The notes under the pieces are model-generated. The model saw only the letters and a program-made list of their open reading frames with translations, was not told the origin of the DNA and did not search any database. This document shows positions 46,201-54,000 of a stretch of DNA of 56,079 nt, piece after piece (position 1 is the stretch's first letter; each line of letters begins with the position of its first letter). Location: the IMG/VR virus record IMGVR_UViG_3300027736_000055, positions 1-56,079 of that record; one strand, written 5' to 3'. The DNA comes from a virus. The position numbers and the translations under genes were made by a program.

Positions 46201-49200
46201 GCTTCGTATTGCTGCTGGTGAATGGGATAGTAACGACGAACGTCAGTATGTTTATGACATAGCTTGGGAGAAGGTTGATAAAGATCTATATGATCAATTA
46301 TCTGTAGAAGAAATAGAAGCATATGATAAAGGTAATCCTAAAGTTCAAAGTGCTTATACTCCTTACAAGCCTGTTGCTAATGGTAACAAAGATGATGGTA
46401 AGAAGTATAACGATATAGTTCTAGACAAGTTTGCATTGTTCCCTATATCATATAGGATAATGAAAGAGTTTAACAAGGAGGCAGATGTCAACTATGTTAA
46501 TCTATATAATAGAATGCAGTCAAGTGGTGTAGACTATGTAGTGTTTGGTAGTGGTAGAAAGGTAGGGTCTAATACAAAACATAAGCTATATGATAAGGAT
46601 GGAAACTTTGTAACTGATTCTTTTGGAACAGTGGAAGATGGTGGTATCAGTATCATACCTTTAACTATCTTGAGCAATCAAACAGACGTTCCTACTAAAG
46701 AAACATCTACTGTAACTACAGGATCTCAAGCGGTTAAGTTAATGACTCTTGATTTAATGGAAGGTGGTGTACCTGTTGACTTCATGCGTGATTCTGACTT
46801 TACTACTAAGTATCAAGAGTGGGTTGACTTAAGTGAAGATGAAAAACTAGAGACATCTAAGTTATATAAAGAGATAAAGAATAACCAAAAGATCGTTGAA
46901 GCCCTTATCAAAAATGGTATGGAGGACACAATGACTATATTGGGTATCACTAAAGAAGATGGCAAGTATGTAATCAAACCTGAGAATCGTACAAAGGCTT
47001 ACGATACATTACGTAAGGAGATGTTGAGGAGAGAGGTTAACAGCAACGTTATTGATTCGTTAGCAGGATTCTTGAATGGTGAAACAATCCTAGAAGCTAC
47101 ACCTGCTTACAGACAAATCAAGAACATCTTATACTCTATTGCTGACAAGAACATTGTATCTCGTACAATCACTGGAAGTAAGAAAGTACAGATGCCTTCT
47201 ACGCTATTAGAAACTCTACGTCCTAAGGAAGTAACTATCAATGGTAAGACTGGATATACATCAGACTACTTAAAGTTCTATGATCATCCTGGTCCTGACG
47301 GTAACCCTATTCGCGTATGTGAAATAGCAGTTAGAAGATGGTTTAAATCTGATAAGACAGATGATGAACTAATGGACTACTTCAATAACACTGAAGAAGG
47401 AAAAGCTCAACTAGCTGCTATCACTGGTATTGGATTCCGTATCCCTTCACAGAAGCAGAACTCTATTGACGTATTTAGAATAGCTAAGTTCCTACCTGAA
47501 GAGATGGGTGACGTAGTTATTATTCCTTCAGCATTAGTTAGAAAAGTAGGATCTGACTTTGACATAGATGCATTGTCTATGTACTTTAAGAACTTACGTA
47601 GAGGTAAGAATGGATATCCTGAAGTAATTAAATATTTAACTGCTGACAACTCTACAGTTCAAGAAAGATATTACAACTGGGTGATTGATAATGCTGATAA
47701 AGATGTAAGTAAATACATTCGGTTCTTAGCTAAAGGCGAAGTTGCTAAACTAAGAGAGCAGTTCAAAGAACAATTTAACAGCTTAAGCGAGAGCTATAAA
47801 ACTGCTGTAGAAGAATCAAAAGCTTTAAACTATGAAGAACTATTAGATAGCTACAAGTCTATTAAGCAAAAAATTAATGTTGCTCAAGATGGTTACATGG
47901 TAGAACTATTTGCACAAGGTTCTAAAATATTTAGAAAGCTAAGTGATGATCTTAAAGATAAAGTCTTTGAATTAAAGAAAGAGATGTATATGCTAAACAT
48001 TAACGGTCCTGAAGAAATCAGACGTTATTTAGCACTAGCTACAATCTTATCTAACCAATATTCTACATCTGCTCAAGATAAGAAGATATTGAACGATATG
48101 AGTTCCATATATCAAGAGGAGCTAAGAGTATTAGGTGCCACTCAAGAAGAGATTGATAAAGCAACTGCTGAAGCTCTTGCTGCATTCAGAGAAAACAAAT
48201 CAGCTTCTATCAAAGCTATTGGAGAAATGGTAGCTAATTTCAAACTAAATGAAGTCATACCACAACAAGAAGAACTCATCAATGCTCAGAAACTAGAGTT
48301 TGCTACAGAACTAGCAGAAGCTTCTGAATTAGATTCATTATCTAAGTTTGAGAGTTATCCTATTGAGATGCAGAATACTAAGAAGGCGTTACAGAATGCA
48401 TACATTCAGTCTTCTGAGAACTTAGTATCATCTGAAGAGAACTATGAGCAGTTAATTAAACCTAACTCTGCTGATGTATTAATCAAGTTAACAAATGAGT
48501 TGTTATCAGATAGAGGTAAGGTTAAACCAGATTATTCTAAGGTGGATACAATGTTAGTGTTAGAAGACATGGCACGTATCAGATACAACTTAGTTACTGG
48601 TAAACGATTAATTGGTATTGCAGCCCAAGCTCAAACTAACCACTCATTAAATCAACGTTTGTTATTCACTGTAGATCCTTCTCGTAGAGATAGGATTCCA
48701 GTAGAAGATAGAAAGTGGATGGGTGATGCTGAGATTAAGTTTAAGAAGTTTAACAGTGTGTTTGTTAATGGTGAGAAGAGATCTACATTATCCATGATTA
48801 AGGATGCTAATAATGACCTATACATCTCTGATGTTAATGGTATAATTATTGACGGCTCTGTGGATATTTCTAAGGATGACTGGTTGATGCAGATGGGTGC
48901 TACTCCTCAAACGATAGCTACATATCTATTCTTAATCAAAGAAGGAGTTCCTGTAAAAGATGTAGTTTATTTCATGAGTCAACCTATCATCCGTGACTAC
49001 CTAACAAAGTTAGAGAGTAAAGGATACTCGTACTTATTTATTGAGGACTATGTTGAGGAGTTAGAAGACTCAACCAATTATAATAAGAAGTCTAGTGCAG
49101 TGGTTAATAGTATTCCTTCTTTTGATAAGCTTCAAGAGATGATTAGAAAGGATAAGGATAAGTTAACTAATGATGAAGCAGCAATGCAACGTTTCATGTT

Positions 49201-51073
49201 AAGAGAGTTCTTGAAGTATGCCAAGATGGCTCAACAGTTATTCTATGTATCTCAAGGTACAAACTTTGACACAGCTAATCTTAATGATCCTTTCTTGATC
49301 TTCAAGAAGATGATGCAATTGAGTAGAGCTAAGAATACAATCTTCTCTAATGTAGAAGAGTTCTTAGAGCAATCTTTCTTAGGAGTGCTAGGTGATACAA
49401 TGGAAGATGTAAGAAATGCTATTGCTGCATTGTTACCATCCGATCAAGGATTAGCAAGACTTGTATTAGAGAAAACATTACTTCCTTACATTGACCTACC
49501 CGATAATCAGTTTATTAGAATTGCACAAACAGCTGTAGCAGATCTATTTGATTGGGCAGTACAGAATGATGAAGGACAACTTAATACTAAGATTGAAAAG
49601 ATATTAATCAACAAGAAAGGTACAGCCTCTCAAGTGATGACTTTTATCAAGAGTATTAAGAAAGGACATCCTTTATATCAGAACGTTGTAATTGATGCAA
49701 TGGGTGAGAAGCCTGCTGAGAAAGAGAAGCAAGCTAACAACTTGTATATCAAGAACAAAGCTAACAAGGTGTACGATGAGAACAGATACATTTATGGGTT
49801 TGCTCAGATAAAACAATATCTTGAGTCTCAGGGTAAAGGACAGTTGTATGATGATTTAGTATCTCTATCTATATTACAATCAGGTTTGAGAACATCTCCT
49901 ATATCATTTACTTCGTTATTGCCATATGAGGATTTCAAAAATAAGTACGCTGAAACGTTGTCTTATATAAATGAATTTTCTAACTTAGATGAATTTACTA
50001 ACCTCGATGTGTTCAAGAGAAACAACTGGAACAACTCAGACATCGTACCATCTATGTCAGCTAGTTATATCAAAGGTATGTACAATCCTTCGATGAACCA
50101 TTTCTTACCTAAGAAAGCAAAGTCTGCAATTCAAGATGGTAAAGTTCCAATGTTACTACAGGTATCCATCAATAGTATAGATGCTAAAGATGTTGTTAGT
50201 TATAGCTGGGAGAAAGGAAGTACTGCTGAGAAGAAGAGGATGAGAAAAGAAAAAGACTATTCTTATATTAAGAAAGGCTTATTCAAGAAAGTATACGAAG
50301 ACGAAGCACAAACTATACCTTTAATTAGAACTTACATAAACCCTAAGAACGGAAAGGCTTATCTATCTTATGTATACAAGATGGTGAATGCTTGGGGACA
50401 AGGCATATATGCTAATGAATTATACATGGAAGCTAAACCTTCAGTGTTTGATAATGGATATATCAAGGTGGAAGAAAGAACAATGACAGTTAATAGAAGA
50501 TTCCCTAATGGTGAGATTGATCCACAATCATTTATTGATATTAAGTTTAGCCCTGAGGTGAATGATAGTGAGATTGTTAAGCTATACCCTGATGATGCGA
50601 CAATTGATACGTCTTCTGAAATTACACAATCGTCAGTTGCTGCAGTATTACCAATTGAACAAAACTTTACAGATGGACAAGGTAGTCGTAAAATGCAGTC
50701 TAAGTTTGCAGGTAAGTCTACAATGGACCTTATATTATCTGGTGATCGTACTCGTACAACTCGTGCAAAAACAGATATTGCTAGGATGATCAAAGATTAT
50801 GGTTTAACCAAGATTGAAGATCTAGTAGGTAAAATAATTCCTATGACAGATAAATCTGGTAGAATAGCTCAAACTAGAATAACAAAGGTAGTTCCATTTA
50901 CTCAGAAATATCAAGATACTACATGGCAGAAAGAAGGTTGGGAGAAGTCAGTTACTGATAAATTAATAGGTCAATATCCATATGCTATCGAGTTTGAATT
51001 AATACAACCGTCTACTGAACAAACTGATAACTGGCAAGAAGAAGATAACACTTGCACTAACCCAATTGTATAA
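37229..51073 (+). CDS. Giant virion RNA polymerase-containing protein, 4614 aa
   Basis: One uninterrupted frame of 13.8 kb. In order: a hydrophobic, Gly/Ala-rich region (residues about 150-230); helical and coiled-coil regions (about 450-800 and 960-1250); a zincin-like motif AYHEVFEAIW with H2049, E2050 and E2053, followed by EALAEELIDYV; a first double-psi barrel-like block near 3060-3125 (VLDKFALFPISYRIMKEFNK ... VVFGSGRKVGS); a second block with FRIPSQKQNS and the catalytic loop D3443-F-D-I-D3447; and an ASCH/PUA-like tail near 4480-4600 (LILSGDRTRTTR). DFDxD is the signature of the crAss-like virion RNA polymerase, which in phage phi14:2 is a separate 2180-aa protein and transcribes early genes. 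Here the polymerase is fused to other cargo domains; proteolysis after synthesis is possible. Confidence 0.85.
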   Translation: MAEELKPVNLPGYQPTEYTPVETMVPTLKPTASYDEIFNNLLNQSAPKDASAMPTVSSGDINMSGRYPKFFTGLDNEELYAQNQSFAEKAFNGVTKMAGIATSTFINGTVGIVNGIYETSKTGKFNSFYNNDLSNSLNDFQESLNDKYAFYKTERERNGNWWEPSNLLTANFLFDNIVSNMGFALGAGAAGLVTGGLLGTALKGIAKAARLTSLGVDSAAAAESIVSEAAGLSNAEALSAVNSRLNSLWTATKSKIGAGLLKSDRAITALTATAGEAGLEALNNSIQFRTQMIQDYKKNYGVDPEGADLERINQYSESVGNFSFAANTALLSVTNYIQLPKIFSSSFKSEKGILNGVARQAGEVVSTLPQKGFGKLMYGGYKAASALFSPAEAFEEGAQFAIQTGTQNYFARKTRGEKSTIADDAIGYGIKEALTSDEGLLNIFTGGVSGGLMTMGLVGKKDGKIAFGQTGTLGERGLFGYGGEQARLRDEAIPALQKTRLKQNLIAANNNINTAESIQEDRKDAILANDKLESKDLEFDYAHTFISTRLKYGAEEMVYEEIDEMRQEALTDFTKLKKEGVTGQADDQQSFLARLDLVEAQTKHASQLQKALDLKYSGLANKEGKRLYSDNTIDKLVYAAAKVNDYNHRIPQLSVELGKYNISLENILGRVVRGEDVTLEEVNKEIADQLAEYQKTTQLTDTEIADATQEGIDYFELGLRRRQFIGEYNEILKNPENFVTPEEEDLEKTTEEKAAEKKAAEEAVKGPTVKIKTQRGDTEVEIGKEYFVGNKSQTPKGNAFYEFTKFTVLAVNEDGNIKVQFPDGKMGVVAKDGFATYKIGKVESVQNNKKALFFIENANNVYSFNFGKAKGGKVQGRLEYDEGKLNFVFKNAKGKIDSIELHGKHFVAKKGFKQAIVEKVGTLTKAEQKVLDDFTNDKTPDPSVLEKVATVAGTIEVIFDETLETLEDTKDLIQQKTEELGKIEKQLEELGKKVEGPNTVTSKTKRFKATTHRTLQSIKQLTKMRDQLRKELFNLQSEQEELEIRLEDLIVTAEELQDQPGNYRELYDSMRKQREGLNDAILETGLQINKLSNLIDMVENVIESAYKAAKSLIEKFFDKYPGVPLDRDGIIAFLNKNLEDTKAEKAITPTSEAEKILPYTAIAAALYDDINQLDADLAQIDEADVTPNEPIAKQLRDELRALQEELSNYEKQLSAKEGTLKRLRELYKLHKTEADKARAVQLEKELKINEVKEQFLGTIDNSIPTTNHDSNYEPDDKKSLLNIIRASIATTKAFLKKDETLREHHVRANKFGTRFESFRNKDNIYGVLVSKGNGEDRKGNEEELGMTGLIDHIGGNDRTVVLVMVEEQSDGSLLPVDENGKAIVSSEDRINKGIYQVRPDPKLRWSNGETMFREEDKPIEEEVRKVYAKEIDYILNNPSLNKYKITPSFGNADYVTHPDQINPKTNKPIRNRQAKTTLKAAGLIKDDEKNDDLREKKLIYIPTTNDRVEKGSTSYTDALGRVFLDLGNAYVKLKNAQYNNAKATAIYDAVLRLASIGKIKGSTEANDLVSWLRTVVYWGTPKEKLSYNSLFFEDTDDGLKLFISGKGSNIPFTPTSIKANKDNIIALLEEMYHNVNSRQATSDSEYNKPYTEIISVSEGGKMVTRQWPNYQSYLMSDKNPDGSPRNIDEIPLTTEIKPLENAEDSNREGIYFIMDDLNIDEYSKAINKKQPKKTLGTKAAKETVTTAQAKAASTAVASEFTLDGETDNTVSMFKGEVEVKFKVNQDEFYNEDGTVNIESVEVVKGQKFLNDKYNSDNDKILATIRGFIASKVKPQVDDYLSGPIEEQIAPAPEPTEFVLDGETSNLLTMYKGKVVITFKVNANEFYDENGNAVIEEVVIVSGYDELQKNFPEADKDDLIARVRGFVAGKVKPFVDAELENKEDIPQEPIVSSATPDEVSIETTDEMDDIDPNNLPTKEYRMAVLNANEEKLERENWDEIESWLKTTFPNIPVYRVKRMIQASNGRQAWGMYKDGAIYVYENALAGTAYHEVFEAIWDTLVTPKEKSRIYKEVKAREGSFFDRETAKQVKYSTATNHQIKEALAEELIDYVRKGQKPAGPAKSFLEKIFDDIINFFKEMFFGEKGKNNTEKLFEKIGNGYYAQYNPYQSKLSFAKAGFIDIDNAIANGNEEYRYALMGFTDVQWDDLMQQMTYFTVSNLLWDPNNPDKSIFDINVRKKADLYDNLKSNVLEELKMARAILKKEKSTPATEASIKNYESLYQNIKNNWDAIVESHTDYLIPYEIDFDENDNAILRDENNSGKEDYKDANKIDTFRKANTAIKLFLATLPVVDAEGITVMSTVNGPRLQQLSKVKNDIQNVVDKSRKPDEMIGNIKKLAEQNISYKLLAERVTFGIKNFSLDKMTNVGQTSLITGLWKTFAKTNPEVKYVYILSNGDVVIDDSNFSTATDQSMLDLEADLTVALRDPSNKLFTYDAKKKGGGYFANADSLGPKPDTIAGMITFLKRLGIEFDIKDIEKRPQYKTQFMEAVGGMHDSLKEAKKVATISGRSLELRGRLREIAQIEAMIKNPEFDSTHYNINGELTQTFIGRNAHSDLFDMLSQIKNLDELQGTRYEYLMNNADNFSQNSVKMAEMFNRKTGNITVGRSPMLMKNGYFDGIFNSAKGKRVSASKMDYRDRLVAQINLALKGYYFNLVPGDAGMEHMSNMGNSVDLTKSISAQLEMAKPIFKGYFIDEINVSREERKIVIPEDSGRKNTDLRFLKGILDNYEKGLHDKIVAEGNRQLSPTELYDKYADKIDAAIAEYFEFRAATLLETMEDYNLVEQESENVFNVENIAFGEDLSKDELQSKLHSLVLNFAINNIEMHKLVYSDPYFYKDELKRVKNFNSPHQALAAGSANLNTAFDKVWNKLYKTDKKETGGYNNIGYTDFFNDSLVSATLEDVKAVADIKGPWGTYGSWDEGDGGGMIMFQGLRKLRIAAGEWDSNDERQYVYDIAWEKVDKDLYDQLSVEEIEAYDKGNPKVQSAYTPYKPVANGNKDDGKKYNDIVLDKFALFPISYRIMKEFNKEADVNYVNLYNRMQSSGVDYVVFGSGRKVGSNTKHKLYDKDGNFVTDSFGTVEDGGISIIPLTILSNQTDVPTKETSTVTTGSQAVKLMTLDLMEGGVPVDFMRDSDFTTKYQEWVDLSEDEKLETSKLYKEIKNNQKIVEALIKNGMEDTMTILGITKEDGKYVIKPENRTKAYDTLRKEMLRREVNSNVIDSLAGFLNGETILEATPAYRQIKNILYSIADKNIVSRTITGSKKVQMPSTLLETLRPKEVTINGKTGYTSDYLKFYDHPGPDGNPIRVCEIAVRRWFKSDKTDDELMDYFNNTEEGKAQLAAITGIGFRIPSQKQNSIDVFRIAKFLPEEMGDVVIIPSALVRKVGSDFDIDALSMYFKNLRRGKNGYPEVIKYLTADNSTVQERYYNWVIDNADKDVSKYIRFLAKGEVAKLREQFKEQFNSLSESYKTAVEESKALNYEELLDSYKSIKQKINVAQDGYMVELFAQGSKIFRKLSDDLKDKVFELKKEMYMLNINGPEEIRRYLALATILSNQYSTSAQDKKILNDMSSIYQEELRVLGATQEEIDKATAEALAAFRENKSASIKAIGEMVANFKLNEVIPQQEELINAQKLEFATELAEASELDSLSKFESYPIEMQNTKKALQNAYIQSSENLVSSEENYEQLIKPNSADVLIKLTNELLSDRGKVKPDYSKVDTMLVLEDMARIRYNLVTGKRLIGIAAQAQTNHSLNQRLLFTVDPSRRDRIPVEDRKWMGDAEIKFKKFNSVFVNGEKRSTLSMIKDANNDLYISDVNGIIIDGSVDISKDDWLMQMGATPQTIATYLFLIKEGVPVKDVVYFMSQPIIRDYLTKLESKGYSYLFIEDYVEELEDSTNYNKKSSAVVNSIPSFDKLQEMIRKDKDKLTNDEAAMQRFMLREFLKYAKMAQQLFYVSQGTNFDTANLNDPFLIFKKMMQLSRAKNTIFSNVEEFLEQSFLGVLGDTMEDVRNAIAALLPSDQGLARLVLEKTLLPYIDLPDNQFIRIAQTAVADLFDWAVQNDEGQLNTKIEKILINKKGTASQVMTFIKSIKKGHPLYQNVVIDAMGEKPAEKEKQANNLYIKNKANKVYDENRYIYGFAQIKQYLESQGKGQLYDDLVSLSILQSGLRTSPISFTSLLPYEDFKNKYAETLSYINEFSNLDEFTNLDVFKRNNWNNSDIVPSMSASYIKGMYNPSMNHFLPKKAKSAIQDGKVPMLLQVSINSIDAKDVVSYSWEKGSTAEKKRMRKEKDYSYIKKGLFKKVYEDEAQTIPLIRTYINPKNGKAYLSYVYKMVNAWGQGIYANELYMEAKPSVFDNGYIKVEERTMTVNRRFPNGEIDPQSFIDIKFSPEVNDSEIVKLYPDDATIDTSSEITQSSVAAVLPIEQNFTDGQGSRKMQSKFAGKSTMDLILSGDRTRTTRAKTDIARMIKDYGLTKIEDLVGKIIPMTDKSGRIAQTRITKVVPFTQKYQDTTWQKEGWEKSVTDKLIGQYPYAIEFELIQPSTEQTDNWQEEDNTCTNPIV

Positions 51074-51075
51074 CA

Positions 51076-54000
51076 ATGAGCTGTAAAGATACACAAAAGT
51101 TTAGAACATCTGAAGCATCCACTAAGGCAGCAATGCGTACACAGGGTGCTATAGATGGCTTTTTGAATATACTCGACTTGGGTTTATTTAGAACACTTAA
51201 TGGTAAGTGGTCTAGAGATGCTAAGGAAAACTTTGATGTACAGGAAATGTTATTCTCTGAAGAGAATAATGGTACAAAGGCTAGGGCTAACAAACCTGCA
51301 TTCAAACAAATTGATAATGCTAAAGGTATTTATTATCAAGAAGACAGTATAGGTCAATCGATTGCAGATGATCAAACAATAGCTAATGTAAAGAAAGCTA
51401 TTGAGCAGATGGAAGTGTCGTTAATGACTCTAGCTGACTACGCAAAGAACTCTGACATAGACACTACAAGTATCAATGGTCTTGCTGACTTAACTAAAAA
51501 CATTATTGCAATTGCAGAAGGTAAAGAAGCAGAAGCACTCACTGAAGAGATGGTTCACGTTTCTACAGCTATTCTTGAGCAAGTTGATCCTAGACTTGTC
51601 ACTGAGATGATATCTAAGATAGATAGATTCAAGATATACAAAATAGTATTCGAACAGTATAAGAACAATCCCAAGTATCAACTTGAGAACGGAAAGCCTA
51701 ACATCCGTAAGATCAAGAAGGAAGCCGTTGATAAGTTAATAGCAGAAGTTATTATTAATAACTCATCTGATATTGAGCAGTTCCCAGAACTACAAGCTGA
51801 AGAAAACATATCTACAATCAGAAGATTTTGGAATGCCATCTTAGACTTATTCAGAAGACAGTATAAGAAGAGTGACATCTCTCTGTTTCAGAAAACTGCT
51901 GGAAGAATTATGGAAGGTGTGGGTACTGCTGATCAGATACAAGGTGGAGGCATATACTTACAACAGAGTACAGAACCAGTTAATAAATTATATGATACGT
52001 TAAGAGACTATGACAAACGTATTGTATTATCTCCTGCAACTTCTACTGACAAACGTTTTTATACTTTTGATGGAACACGTATATTAAAGAGTGTTACAGA
52101 GAAGGTTAAAGGTATGATGAAGTGGGATACCACTGAGTATCAACAAAAGATATACGATCAAATGAAGGAGTGGGGTATTGCTGGACACACATATGTTGAG
52201 CAGTATCTTAATTCAGCATTGATTGATGAGAATGGATTTGCTAGACCTGAACCACTAGCTGTTGATATAGATACAGAGCTACCTGAAAAAGTACAAGTTG
52301 TATTAAACTCCTACCTAAAAGATCTTGTAAACTCTTATGCTCCAGGTACAAGATTCATCACAGAAACTAAGATGGTGAATACAAAACCTAAGGGTATGAT
52401 AGCATCTACTATTGACTTGATAGCAATCGAACCTAATGATACTACAGGAGTTAAGGTGGATGTCTATGACTGGAAGTTTACTTCTATCAATAAAGAGAAA
52501 GAAGAAGATGTGCCTTGGTACAAACAAAAAGAATGGAAGTCTCAGATGGGTGAGTATGCACAGATGTTATATAACATTGGTATAAAGCCTAATCAGATTA
52601 GAAGAGCTAGGATGATTCCTTTCTCAGTGAAGTATGATCCTACAGTGAAGGGAGACTGGTCATCTGAACTAAAGCTAACTGCTGTAGAGATTGGTAAGTT
52701 TGATAACGTTAAAGAGAGTAAGTTATATCTATTACCTGTACCACTTGACTTAGAATCAAGCGGTAACAAACTTGTAGATGAACTTGTTAGATCATTAAAA
52801 CAACAGTATACTAAGTTACAGAAAAGTAAAGTGGAGACTGCTGATAAACCAGCTAAGAAGTTACAACTAAAACAACTAGCTAAGGCTATCCGTAAGTTAC
52901 AGATGACATTAAACTTTGATCCTATATCAAACGTAATGTTCACCTTCTTAAACAATGCAGCAAAGGTCTATAAGACATTTGAGGATATTGATTATGATAA
53001 CATGACTGCTAAGGATATAGAAGTGAAGCTAGGAGAGTTAATTAAGTTTAAAGCCACAGCATCTAAGTTCATTGACATAGATAAAATATTTACATCTATG
53101 TTTGATGAGAAGGAGATGACTTCTGAAGAAAAGAATATATTAACTAATCTAGAAAAACGTTCTGCTTCTGTAAAACGTATGATAGCTAAGTTCAATGTTC
53201 TTCAAGAAGATTATATTGTTCACATAGCATTGAAGACAGGGTTGTCAGAAGAAGACGTACGTTCTGCAGAGAAGCCTATTACATCTTTTATTGAGAAGAA
53301 CTTAATCGAAGCATCTAAGTTATCGTCATCTCTTATAAAGCTAGCTACTAACTTAATGCTTAAGTCTAGAAGTCTTGCTACCAAGAAAGCTAGTGATAAG
53401 ATAGATGAGTACTTTGTAAAGCTTGCTGCATTAGAAACAGAAGCTGCTAAGATGGGTAAGAGTGCATTTGATATGATTGGTAAAGTAGATGATGGTAAAC
53501 TAAGCTTTGTTAAAAAGATTAGTAAGAAGTTCTACGAAAGCTATGATAAAGCTATCAATGATAAGGATAAAGACTTCTTCTTAAAGAACATGGACGTAGA
53601 AGAGTTCAAGAGAAAGGCTAAGGAGATAATTGAAAAGAGTGATGCTGAGCTAGAAAATGTATTGTTCTCTAGTGATCCAGAAGTTAATGATACAGAGCGT
53701 GACTATCAAAAGAAACAAGTACGTAGCTCATTAGATATTGATGCTAAAGACTTTAATGGTTATCAATCTTATTCTTTCCAAGCATTGTTTAAAGAAACAA
53801 TGAAACAAGAAAACTTCTTGTCAGACGACTATAAAGAGATGTCTAAGAATGCTGCAGCTCTTGATGTGTGGAAGTTCTTTACACAATTGAATGAGCATGC
53901 TCGTAAGATGGGATATCTAAATGATAAGGGTAACTCTTTCTTCCCATTAATTGAAGCTGCGTTTGTTCAAAAGGTTTCTCAAACAGGAGACGCAATTGGA

